Assembly: GCA_006384855.1 (NCBI GenBank)
Contig: VCJN01000576.1
Coordinates: 1-64,000, forward strand
Direction of reading: 5' to 3'
From: Tetraselmis striata
Taxonomy: Eukaryota > Chlorophyta > Chlorodendrophyceae > Chlorodendrales > Chlorodendraceae
DNA length: 64,000 bases
A program made the position numbers and the translations under genes. The notes beneath the pieces were generated by a model. That model was not told the origin of the DNA. It did not search any database and saw only the letters and a list, made by a program, of their open reading frames with translations. Positions 35,061-45,964 of the stretch are shown piece after piece. Position 1 is the stretch's first letter. Every line of letters begins with the position of its first letter.

Positions 35061-37217
35061 TCACATCTGAATCTCACAGTGTCGAGGGTGCTCGGACACT
35101 GGAAGGAGAAGTACGCGTAGGTCGTCGGGTCCCCGTCGGCTGGCGCGACCCTTCTCGCGGTACACTTGCAAGGTGATGTTGTAGGTGTCGACATGCACAT
35201 CTCGCACTCGACAGGAGACGCCAGTAAGGCCCCTGGCGAAGAACATGAAGTTGACAACCGAGGCCAAGAGGGCTCGGAAGTCGAGGTGGTACTCTGGGTA
35301 AGGAGCAGACACAATTAGCTCGGCCTTTGCGACGAAGCGGTAGGCTACATCCGCAGGCAGAGGGACACGCAAAGGGGCAGCGTCTAGCCGGCGCTGACGC
35401 AGCATCAGGCCACGCCTTGCTGAAGTTAGGTGTAGACTGTCCTTGGCGATTGGGACGAGGTTGTGCAGCTCGAAGAACGTGTTGATTGCGGACAGGTAGG
35501 GTTGCAGCGACTTAGCTGCGATGTGCCCTCGCTCCCCGATCCAAGCAACATACCGAACGACAGTAGCAGTAGTCGCCTCTAGCGGGCTGATGTTCTCAGA
35601 GTCGTGGCAGAACTCCGCGAACTGAGACAGTCTGCCGGCGTAGCTCTTGAGTGTCTGAGCGCTGAGGGAGCTTGAGAGCAGGTCGAGCGTTCGCATGCCC
35701 AGCTCGTCCGAGCCGAACGCCTCCTGCAGCCGGGATCGCAGTGACGCAGCCCACGGGGCGACAGCTGCGGGCTCGTCGATTACGTAAGTGCGTCGTTTTA
35801 CTGACAGAGTGCCACCGGGACGGCTACTGTTCGCAAAGTACTCGGCAGCAGCGGTTAGGTTCCCGGCGGTTGGCCGGTAGTTGCTGGACGGGTTTGCAGT
35901 AGCTCCAGTACGGGTTTGCGGGGCTAGGTTCAGGTAGGAGGGCCGCCCCGCGCGCCCTTCGCGCTCATAGCGCCTGTCCCGTGCGTAACGTACACGCGCG
36001 AAACTTGGTCGTTGCGAACCGGTTGTAACTCGTAGTGTAACAACCGACGAACGCAGAGATGGGGTTGTAAGAAAGGCGGATGGTTGAGCCGCCATGTGCA
36101 GGTGTGCGGATGGTTGAGCCGCACTCGGCTGTAGCTGTAAGAAGCGCCGCACCGAGGAAGGTCTAAATGAAGTCTGTAAGGTGGGGGGGTCAAGTCCTGA
36201 CACAGGGCGCTCATCCCGTCGTTGAGCTGCAAGGGTGCGCCTTGCGGCGGTCACCGAAAGGTGGCCTCGCAAGGCTCCTGCAGCTCCGACGAACGGCGCC
36301 CCACACCGTCACTCGTGCTCACCTTCGCGGCCACGTCCACGTCCGCCGCCACGTCCTCGCCCACGCCCGCGACCTGCAGCTGCAGCCGCCACTCGAGAAG
36401 TAGCGGTCGCCTTGGCGCTGCTGGCAACGGTCGCCTCGAAAACACGACGCTCGTAGTCCCGCATGAGGTCCCCAAAGATCGCGGAACCCAGATGCTCCGA
36501 AGCAGGCTGAAAATGCTGAGCTCGCAGCACATCCAGAACACCTTGGTCACCGTGCACACGCTTGATCTCATTGAGCTTCCGTAGGAAGGCCAAACGAAAC
36601 CGAAACGCCTTGTCGATGGCCTCGGCGTGGTTCCGGGCTCTCGCGAGGTAGGGGGTGAAGTCCTGGTTGCTGGAAGGGACGTAGGGCAGTAGCTCGTCGA
36701 GCGCCACGAAAAGGGCGGCCATGTGGGCCCCGAAACACGACATCCACAAGTACTCCTCCTGGGCCGGCAGACGCCGGTCATCCTGCTTGAGGTACTCGTT
36801 CGTTAGGTCGGTGCTCAAAGGGAAAAGTCCAGGCACTCGGCTGACCGGTCGAACGGCCTCGTAACCAGACTCTGCTCTCTGCAGTAGCTCTGGCACCGCG
36901 AGGTAATCATCCTCGGCACTCACGGATTTTGCTCCGACACGGCCGCTCTGGGCTAGCTCTAGCAAGTCGGGGCGCTCTGCGGCTCCCCCGCTGCCTGTCG
37001 GCTGTCTCGCGAAGCGCTGCCCTGAGCCGGAGCCATGTGCCCCTTCTCCATCAACAACGCGATCACGAGCCGTCAATTGTGCCACAGCTGTAGCCAGCTC
37101 TCGCAGTAATGAAGACTGGGCCCTCATATCTGCGTTCAGCGACTGCAGCGTCGGCTCAGCGACGGGTTCTTCTCCATCTGACATAGTAACGCACGGACGT
37201 ACGGACGAGAATATCAC
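35061..37217 (-). mobile_element. Fossil DIRS-like (tyrosine-recombinase) retroelement: Gag-like gene and recombinase gene
   Basis: Two minus-strand genes follow one another. At 37217-36309 is a Gag-like protein, mostly helical, ending in an Arg/Gly-rich tail typical of nucleic-acid-binding Gag ends. At 36272-35061 is a protein with a SAM-like core-binding region (LKSYAGRLSQFAEFC, SLQPYLSAINTFF) and part of a tyrosine-recombinase catalytic domain. This pairing is known from DIRS-like elements. The reverse transcriptase/RNase H part that normally accompanies them is absent, so the element is incomplete and presumably dead. Both genes are long and open, so it is not very old. Confidence 0.75.
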
Positions 37218-37883
37218 ACTCGGGTGGCGAGCCGGGTGTGGTCTTGAACAACCTGGGGTGACCTTGCTCGCAACGGGTTACGAGACAGTTTTTACATCGC
37301 TGCGTGGAACGCCGCGAAAACTGGAAGATGGCAGGCTCAGCTGTTCTGGCTGCTTTTATGTCTACTCGTGCTTCACCCAAAAAGGGCGCAACAACAGATG
37401 CCTAGTTCCCGTACCACTGAGCAGCACTTGTAGCTAAAAAGCGGTTAGGTCAAGGAGGGAAACCCCATAAACTAGTTTAGATCAAAATATTCGGGAGCGG
37501 GATAAGGCTCGATACAGACGCTCTGAAAAAAACTGGCGACGCGTAGCCTGCGCGTTGCCAATTTTTGGTTGGGGGCATCGCCGATTTTGATTACTGCTTT
37601 CCGGCGATGCGACGTGGCATTCTACGGCACGAGCAGAAATCGGCGACGCGTAGCCAGAATCGCCAGTGGTCGCAAGTATGAAATGACCCTAAAAGATCAA
37701 CACAGCACGCCGCCCAGAAAAAATTAACACGGCATTTCAATCATGCATTCGAGCCTGGTTTTGCTAAAAAGGGTGCGGAGGCTATTTAACATGGAAAAGC
37801 GCCATTGTACGGCCTGGAAGGTTCAGCGAAAGGGGAGGGAATGTCGGAGGAGCCCGCATGGCGGAGGCGGAAAACGGGAGGGC
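37218..37883. other. Flank of the DIRS-like element with repeat pieces
   Basis: Contains gaaaccccataaactagttt near 37460, similar to sequence beside the other DIRS-like element at 56765. At 37694-37732 is a scrap resembling the LINE-A 3' end (agatcaacacagcacgccgc). The direct repeat described below starts at 37733. No gene is seen. Confidence 0.45.
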
Positions 37884-38112
37884 GCTGCCGAAGGCAGCGA
37901 GCTGGAAGATGTCAGTCGAGCTGGTGGTGGCTATCCTAAGTAGTTCCCCGGCCAGCAGGAGCGCAGGGCTCGCGGGCGATGGGGCAGCCCGTACCAAAAC
38001 CCGATGGTAACCGCTTGAAACCACTAACGACCGTACGAGGCGCACTAGGACAGTTTTAATCCGTTAGGAAACCCCATTAACACGTTAAGAACATTTCAAT
38101 CATGCATTCGAG
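37733..38112. mobile_element. Short insertion-like segment between 21-bp direct repeats, carrying a dispersed repeat
   Basis: catttcaatcatgcattcga followed by one more g occurs at 37733-37753 and again at 38092-38112, both followed by (c/t)ctggtt. The ~338 bp between include a repeat (37884-38092) found again at 39992-40197: gctgccgaaggcagcgagct, gatggggcagcccgtaccaa, taatccgttaggaaacccca. The repeat ends in an open-frame tail DGAARTKTRW-stop followed by ~100 untranslated bases, like the 3' end of a retroelement. Confidence 0.6.
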
Positions 38113-39991
38113 TCTGGTTATGACAGTTTACACGCGATTCGTTTACGACAGCGAGCATAGACAGTCGGTAGGCGTGCCGACCAGACGAAGGCGGAAGATG
38201 TCTTGAGTTGTAGATTGAAGGGGTCTTGTGCCAAGATGATGATCTCGATTGAGGCGCAGGCGCATCGGATAGACGCGGACGGGAGATGTTGACGCCGGTA
38301 TGACATAGGCCGGACGTGTCGCGGAATTAAGACGCCGTCTCCCAACGCACGGCGCCCTATAGCATTGGCCGCGCGCCATGGCGGCGTGCGGCGCGGGCCG
38401 GAACTGCAGGCCAATAGAAGCACGGGTAGAAGTGGCCAAGCTGGCGACGAGCGGCCAACAAAGCAGCGGCACATGCACCAGTAGGACGATTACAGCTGCG
38501 CGCACGAGCGCGTGAGCGCGCCGCGTACAACGAGGTGACGTACTGGTGCGTTGTACCCGACGCGGTGGTAACTCTGTACCTCTACTAGCGATGCACGTTA
38601 CAAGGGGTGGACACGCAACAACGCGCGATGACAGCGATGTAATGTTGCTGCCATCACCAGCGGTGGTTGTTTCGCCCCCTTGCGCGAAAAGCGGCGGGTG
38701 AAACGCACAACGCGGAAGGGCGCGTGAACATGGGACCCTGTGCGGTCGTGTCGTACCGGCTCTTAGGTGTGTCGGGGTCGGTTGTCGGCGACGTCGCAGA
38801 AGACCCGCCGACTCATTAAGTTGTCGCCGTGGGTCTTTCTTTGCGGAGAGCGGTGAGCCGGCCGCCGTTGCTGCACCAACGACGGCTGCTGACCATCGCC
38901 CACAAAGCGCATGCTTAGAATGATGCCACGAAACGCACAAGTCGCGTTAGGTGGCGGAGCTGTCCCCCGGCGGGCAGCTCGTGCTGTCACAGATGCGTTG
39001 CCATGACGTTGGAAGCGGGTTGGCCGGCGTAGAGGCCCTTGTAGCATATGCCGGCCCGTGGCGATGCCCTTGATGTCGGGGCGAGGGCGACAACGAGGCG
39101 GCCGTTGCCCCTGCATCAGCGACGGTCGCCGAAGTCCCAAACCCAGAGTTGGCAAGGGGTAGTTACGTACACCACGAGACGCCATGCACGCCATGTGGTA
39201 GAGCTGCCCCCTTGCGGGCAGTTGCAGGTTGTCGACGACGACGACGTTGCAGTAGGAGGCGTCGGAGACGCATCGCCACGAGCCGCACAAACGCCTCCCA
39301 CTGCGAATAACACAGCAAACGTTGCTGAAGCATGATTGGGGCGAGGGCAACGAGCTCTCTCAAAACACCGGAGCGGCGCCACCCTTGTAACAGACGAAGT
39401 ACGCGAGTAGTTCCGGAAAACCATTGCATGTAACGACCGTTGATGCCTCGACGCCCTGCTGCGAGGACACGCGGACCGGGGTGAAATGTCTTGCGGGACA
39501 ACAAGTGGTCGCCCCGACGACACGGACGTCCTCCTCCGTCCGCGCCGATTTGTTGCGGTGGGCGTAGTTGTCGTCGTTGGCAACCGTGACGCGCAGCGGC
39601 CATGGCGCCGAGCGCGTCCACCCCACCTAAACATCAAGAGTTGACTATTGCGAGAGGGCGCTCCCCTCGGGAGCCCTGAAGGCATGTACTGCGACTCGAC
39701 TTCGGGTGTTGAGGTTTATACCCCCCAACGGGGACCCCCCAGTTCCAATTCCTTGTTGTAGGCATCGCTACCCGAAAACGTCCCAGCTTATTAAAAGCCA
39801 GGGCAAAACGGAAAACGACCTCGGGCGCACGTGTAGAGAAACCCACATTACCGAGGGGTTGTATGTCGATGTATGTCTGATGTTGTAGCGCATGTGCGCG
39901 GCAGGTAGACTCACTACCGGGTGGATGATTCGAACCTCGGTGCGGACTTGTTCAACCTCATTGACCCTCGCGCGCACAAGTACGCGAAGCT
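38113..39991. other. Degenerate repeat-like region, no confident gene
   Basis: Long open frames exist on the minus strand (38143-38940, 38763-39350, 39116-39685) but overlap each other and have Arg/Pro/Ser-rich random composition. Related motifs recur: ggagctgtcccccggcgggc at about 38955 and gagctgcccccttgcgggc at about 39197; ggggcgagggc(g)acaacgag at 39078 and again near 39339. This suggests decayed units of a few hundred bases. I cannot assign a function. Confidence 0.35.
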
Positions 39992-40197
39992 GCTGCCGAA
40001 GGCAGCGAGCTGGAACATGGCAGACGAGCTGCTGCTGGCTATCCTAAGTAGCTCCCCGGCTGGGAGCGCAGGGCTCGCGGGCGATGGGGCAGCCCGTACC
40101 AAAACCCGATGGTAACCGCTTGAAACCACTAAAGACCGTACGGGTCGCACTTAGACAGGTTTAATCCGTTAGGAAACCCCATTAACACGTTTAGAAC
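39992..40197 (+). repeat. Dispersed repeat, second copy
   Basis: A direct copy of 37884-38092, about 90 percent alike. It again ends with gatggggcagcccgtaccaa, a stop codon, and ccgttaggaaaccccattaa. The open frame leading into it (39921-40115) reads KYAKLLPKAASWNMADELLL. Confidence 0.8.
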
Positions 40198-40605
40198 AAA
40201 CCGGTGATGAGTACTGGTACCTGGGTCCTCGCTCGTGCAATCCTTACTCGTGTGAATCACAAGAAGGCCACTCTATAATCTTTATAGCGACCATGTAAAT
40301 TTTGAGCAGCAAATCCACCGCTTTTGAAAAGCTTTATATTAGTATATAGTGCCAGAAGTAAATCAAGAGCTTTATAGTAGTACATGGTGCCAGAAGTACC
40401 CGTATACTGTACCAAGAAAAGCCCCTTCACAGCGGCCCGCATCCTGCACGAATGGCGTCGATTCACGTCGCGCGCGCGCAGTAGCTCGGGTGGCGGCTCA
40501 CGAAGCCTGCCACCATACACTAGTCATCCGATCCCGTCTTGTGCCCCAGGCCCGCGCACCTCCGAAGGCCGAGCTTTAAGCCCGTTGCACAAACAAAGCA
40601 GCAGC

Positions 40606-43600
40606 ATGGGCAACCGAACAGTCATGCCCATGCCAGCCTGGGAGAAGGACGAGACGCGGTTGGAAGAGCATTTACCCCCCGAGTCGAGAGATGAGAAGGG
40701 GCTGCTTGGGTACCTGGAGACCTCCAGCTATGGTGTGTTCAAGTCCGCGATGGAAAGCGCGGGCCTAGACTCTACCCTGGAGCAGGAGCTGCCTTGTATC
40801 GTTGCGATCGGCGAGGAGAGTGCTGGCAAAAGCGCAACACTTGAGAGGTGAGATCCGGAAGTACTGGTTGTGCCCAAGTTGGCACTCCTCCGAGGGCACG
40901 ATGCGGGGAGTGCAGTGCTTTAGCGACTGCTGGTGTGAATTACAAAAAGGCCAGTGACAAATCCACCTACAGGGTACCTGTACCCGCGGGCGGCGGTTCC
41001 GCAACTGCTGGTACCTGAACAGGAGTACGGTGGCAGCGACTGTGTATGGTACATTGGCACGTGTGTGGTACATTGGCAACTGTGCCCGACGCGCCGCGCG
41101 CGCGTCGCCAAAATAAGAATTATAATCGTAATTCGGCCGATGACCGGGCGAACTTAACTTTAGCAATACAATAGCATATCATTATCATCCGGGCGCTCGC
41201 GCCTGCTGGACGATGTCGGCGCGGTAGTGGGTAGTACTAGTGTGAATTTAAAAAAAGCCAGTAACAAATCCACCGCTTTAAAGCAGTACGGGTGCCGACG
41301 CGGCTACGAGAAACCGCGCTATGGTGGTCGCTCTTCCTGGCTCATTTTCGATACGATCACCCAACGAATATACAACGCCATTTGAGAAGTTGCGGTTACC
41401 GACCTCCAAAAGTCTACTTATTAAAACCGTTTATTGTGGGTGCGACGGCACCCGTACTAAAATATCAAGACGGCAAGCCGCCGAAAAGCGGCCCGCATCC
41501 CGCACCCGCATCCCGCACCCATGTCTGTGATGAACATTCCGCCGCCCCCCCCCCCCCCCCCCCCCCCCCCCGCCCCGCCCCGCGCCCCACTTAGGGGTGG
41601 GTTCATTACAGAGGTAGTGGCACTGTTGACGAGGTTGGAAGGGGTGCCGGAGTCCCACCATCCCTTCTCGGCTCCCTTAATATCATTTATTTTTCTGGTA
41701 AAATGGGATATTTTCCTGTGTCGCCGTGACGTCGGGCCCTCCGTCACAGTGATTTTGTTGTTGCACATGTATCACACTCCCGAAACGTTTTGCTTCGCGA
41801 AAAGGGGCTTGCGCTCCATGTCGCATAGGTGCTACTCGAATGGGCCGACGCCCAGACGGGTAGGCCAGATGCTTCGTGGTCAGTGCCGGGTATTTTGATG
41901 GCCGTGTTTTAGACAGTGCAAGTTCCCGAGTTGGGACCAAAGTCCGTCACTGACCTTCAATTATAGTCTTGCGGAATGCTTCGGCAACTTGCTTCAAGAG
42001 TATGACGGAGCGTCGCCTACCCAGGGCGCTTCCCTTAATGAACTGGATTGTCGCTTAAAATTTTCGTCCTTGAAAGGCCGTCGTAGAGACGCTGCTGCGA
42101 CTGTTTCACTAGTGTAAGGCCTGGTGTCCTGGAGGCCAAAAAACAATGCTGACGATGGAGTTCATTCAGCGACCTATACATACCAGGAGTCCGCCAGGAC
42201 TACCAGTACCCGTTAGATAAAATATGTTCTATTCGCGTTGACGATGGCACTTGTACTACGAGTGCCGCTTGCCGACGCACGTGCCGCCGGCGTGCTTCTA
42301 TATTGCCGACGCAAGTGTACTGCGGCTAGGCGTGAATATCTATTAAGTCATGAGCCCCGGCCAACTGTACATGGCCGCCTCCCGTGTCGGAGATCATATA
42401 AAATTTCCCACGCCCGGTTGCAGTTTCACTACCAATTATGTAATTTATATAGATGCTTTGATCCCTGCCGAAAGGTGTTATAGTTCAGCCTGAGACTGTG
42501 TTTCTAACCAACGCAGCATTGTCAACACGTGTTTTGTTATATATTATGACCATGTAAAACTTGTTACATTATATACCCTAGTTAATTTGATTTGTGCCTG
42601 GCATCGCCGGTGTCCCTACGGTACTCAGGGTACTGCCGTAACGCAAGAGCCATCGTGCCATCAAATGCCAAACTTCCACGGGCCATCACTAGTTCTCTGA
42701 TTGACTGTACATGTGGCCGTAGTGGGTGTTTCCTATTGCCTTCTTCGGGTAGTTTCCTGATCGCTTTTTGCGGCCAGCCCATGAAAGTATAACTGTATAC
42801 GTTGCGAGCCAGAATTGATCACCGCAGCATAAGTATGCCCTTTATTGTATTTAAAACTCGTACTACCAGCCAGCTCAAGAGCCCAATTTGGTAAGGCATG
42901 GTTGCCAATTATGCTTTCCTGCTCTACTGTGGAAGGAAATTGTTGCCTTACATGCCGCAAGCAGCTACTGCCAATAAGTGATGTGGCGCAGTCACTGCGC
43001 AGTGATAGTTGCACCGGGGTTCCATCGTTCCATCACCCGAGTAATGCAGCTGCCTCTGGCATCGCAATGTTATTGTTTTCCAGGATAACCATGCTTCCTA
43101 TCTTCCCAAAGGATGTCAGTTTCTGCACCAAGATGCCTATCCGTGTGAAGATGCACTACAAGAAGCACGGCCCCACCAAGTGCTCCGTCAGCTTTGATGC
43201 GGCGAAGCATTTCCAAGGATGGGAGGGCGTCAACATGGCCGACTTCCAGGTGTCGGTGGACCTCGACAAGGACAACAAACCCTCAGAAGCCGTCAGGAAG
43301 GTAATCACTGGCAGGTATAGTGACTGGATAACGCTGCTTCGTTGCTGATCTGCTGGCCGTGGCTGTCAGTGAAACTTGCGGAATCATATGCCGGTTATGA
43401 CAGAGATTGTGTTGCGCAGATGATGGACAAAGTTCACGATTTATTTGCGGCCAAGCGGAGTGTCAAGCACTGCATCGTGGAGCACGAGCTGACGGTCAGC
43501 ATCTCTTCCGAGCATGTGCCCACCATGGAGATTGTTGACCTACCGGTAAGAGCGCCGCTTGAGGCAGGTGACTGACAATTCACCGCGGATCAACCTTGTC

Positions 43601-45215
43601 AATCATTCCACCATATTCGGGCCACAGCCATCCGGTCACGTGGCTGTTCATATTTCTCCCATGCCCACTTGAATGCGAAGCTAATCTCACTATGCCTATC
43701 ATGTTTGCGATGGTTCGTATATCTGCCGATGTACGGTGATGGCATTGGTGCGAGCAGGGCATCCGGGAGTTTCCCGAGGACATGAGGGCAGCCACCAGGA
43801 GCCTGGCACAGAGCTACGCCAGCAACCCCACGTGCATCCTGCTCTGCGTGGTCCCCGCCACCACCGCCCGCCTGGAGTCCTCCCAGGCCATGGGCATCGT
43901 CCAGGAGCTCAGGGGCGCCTCCCGCACGGTGTGCGTCCTCTCCAAGTGCGACGAGGTCAACGTCTCCAAGGAGAGCAACCTGCGCAAGATGAGGGAGCGC
44001 ATCATCGACCCGGCGGTGGAGTGCGACCCCCCGCTGGCCTGCGTGGTGGGGCTGAAGAACCGTGACACGGACGAGGAGGCTGAGAACAAAACCCCCAGTG
44101 CAACGGAGCGCCAGCTGATGCAGCAGTCTCTGCAGGCGGAGCAGGAGTGGTTCGGGCAGTGGATGCCGGAGCTGAGCCGGGAGAGGAACGTGTCGCTGCA
44201 CGCGCTGATCGTGTCGCTGGACCACCGGATGTGCGAGCATATCGTGAAGAGCTGGATCCCGGCCGCCATGAGCAGCTTGGAGCGCACCAAGGGCGAGTGC
44301 GAGGAGAAGCTGGCGGCTTTGGGCATGGTGCTAGCCACGAGCGCGGACTTCTTTCCAGAATTTGAGAAGCTAGAGGCCCAGATCCTGGCGGTTTCAAGGT
44401 ATGGTATTGACGAGAAGATTAGCGGAGAGAATGGGTCCCTGTCTGGCCCCGGCTGGCCTGCCCGAATCAGCAACCTGCAGCAGGTGGATGACCGGCAGCG
44501 CATCGAGGAGGACCTCCGGGAGGCGGTGCTAAACCCTTCCAACCTGCATGACCTGGTTGATGTCATGCGGCAGCATGTCATTCGGTACACAGAGCTAGTA
44601 CCCCCGGAGGGCGACGGCCTTGTTCAGCGCCTTCGGGACCTGCTGAAAATCGACAAGGTGGGCAGCTGGTTCAAAGCCAAGTTTCGCATGTCGTACGCTG
44701 ATCAGACCGCTGAGAATATCGAAACAGTCAATCCTGAAGCCGAGGCCCAGGCCTTCAACTGGGGTCGCTACCCCACTGTCCGCGGCCGGCTGCTGTCAGC
44801 CATTGAGTCAGCTGCGTGGGGTAGGTACGAGGACACAAAGCCCAAGATCGGGGCGTACCTGGACACCTACCTGCTCCAGAACCAGGGCCTCGTGCTGGAT
44901 GACGGGCAGGCCAGGCTGGTCAAGTACAACGCCACACTGATCATCGCTCAACACGTCATCCTGCCCCTGCTGCGGCCTGGCACTCTCTCGGGCTTTCTAC
45001 GTGAGATGCCAGACTTTGAGGAGCTCATCCAGGAAGACCGCAATTATGTGCAAGGCCGTGCCAACCTAGTCCAACGCATGTCCCAGATTGACAGGTCCAT
45101 GGACATGCTGGGCGCGGTGCAAGAGCAGATGGTGGTGCAGCTGAAGAGCCTGAAAGCAGGAAACGGTGATGCGGAGGACTCATCCAGCAATGCCGATGGC
45201 TATTGCTCATGCTAG
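40606..45215 (+). CDS. Dynamin-family large GTPase, paralog B, 4 exons
   Basis: Exons: 40606-40847, 43084-43300, 43420-43545, 43758-45215; phases agree and give 680 residues. Exons 2, 3 and 4 have exactly the lengths of those in paralog A (217, 126 and 1458 nt). Motifs: P-loop GEESAGKS (69-76), DLPG across intron 3, SKCD (257-260). Exon 1 differs from A at the N-terminus (MGNRTVMPMPAWEKDETRLE) and converges at GLLGYLE. The last exon is almost identical to A for about 600 bp, then diverges strongly (for example ATSADFFPEFEKLEAQILAV). It ends YCSC, keeping the Cys-X-Cys form of A. Intron 1 is 2236 bp and full of retroelement scraps. TGTAA at 45417-45421 may be its polyadenylation signal. Confidence 0.93.
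40848..43083 (+). other. Intron 1 of dynamin paralog B, with LINE-A 3' scraps and a C run
   Basis: Holds gctggtgtgaattacaaaaa (40929), gtgtgaatttaaaaaaagcc (41240) with caaatccaccgctttaaagc, and cggcaagccgccgaaaagcg (41470) with cccgcatcccgc, all parts of LINE-A-type 3' ends in minus orientation without coding sequence. A C run lies at about 41545-41570. Dispersed-repeat copy 2 lies at 41830-42130. No intron-encoded gene was found. Confidence 0.7.
41830..42130 (+). repeat. Diverged dispersed repeat, copy 2
   Basis: Partner of 12930-13215 (inverse orientation). It shares cgcccagacggg, cgtggtcagtgccgggtatt, gcggaatgcttcggcaact-type sequence, tacccagggcg and cgtagagacgc in order. It lies within dynamin B intron 1. 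Confidence 0.7.
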
Positions 45216-45964
45216 ACGAGCATGCGCCTGCCTTGTCAGAAATGATGTACACGCACCCGGCCCAGGGACGTGCAGTTATTCATATTTGATAGACTGCATG
45301 TACAAACGGACATGTGTGCATCTACATGATGAACCGCAGGCAAGGGCGATACGGGGCCAGTGGCAATGTTGTCAGTAGGGCAGCACACTTTGCTCTTAGA
45401 AATCATCCACCAGCAATGTAATCACATGCCGCGAGGTTGCATCACTGCTCGAAAGGCAAAAGCCGCAGGAAGTCCGACTGGACAGGTCGACTTGACTGAT
45501 ATCCATTCCGATACAGTCCGCATTGGCTTTATCAGTGGGGAACTCTGTGCTGTTGCTCTTGTCTCTTTACGCAATCTAATTGATGAGGGACACAAGACCC
45601 TTTGCCTGACCAGTGGGGCGCCTCTTGCTGCTATGCACTGTGCAGGAGACATGCCGCTGCCACCCTGACAACGTTCTCTCGAATGGCTTTGATACATTGC
45701 GCTATTAAACGGTGTTGACAAAGTAATGATACTCTGTTTACCCTTTGCCACCCTTCCGCCAGAAGGCAAAATCCACTGCAGTGTGACGCATCCCCCAAGT
45801 ATGTTCCCAAAGTAAAGAGTGTACAGTTTGAAAGCGGGTGAGTGCTCATGCCTTCCGGGTTGACAGACAGTGCATGACCAGCACGGAGCAATATTGGAGT
45901 TCTCAGATGTCCATTATTTCGACGACTGCCTACTAGCTGCATTTACGACCCGGTGACTGGCCGA
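45216..45964. other. 3' region between convergent genes
   Basis: Contains TGTAA at 45417-45421, about 200 bp past the dynamin B stop. Open frames here (for example 45360-45668 plus) show no recognisable domain and are probably chance. It must also hold the 3' end of the Ala-rich gene on the minus strand. Confidence 0.4.

Noticed and set aside
38143-38940. Minus-strand open frame of 265 codons
   Set aside because: Composition is random Arg/Pro/Ser/Thr, it overlaps other open frames, and no domain is visible; long open frames are common by chance in GC-rich DNA.
38949-39300. Plus-strand VAELSPGGQLVLSQ and HVVELPPCGQLQVV, like linkers of class III nucleotidyl cyclases
   Set aside because: Only two short motif-like strings, broken by stops, with no catalytic domain nearby; more likely degenerate repeats.
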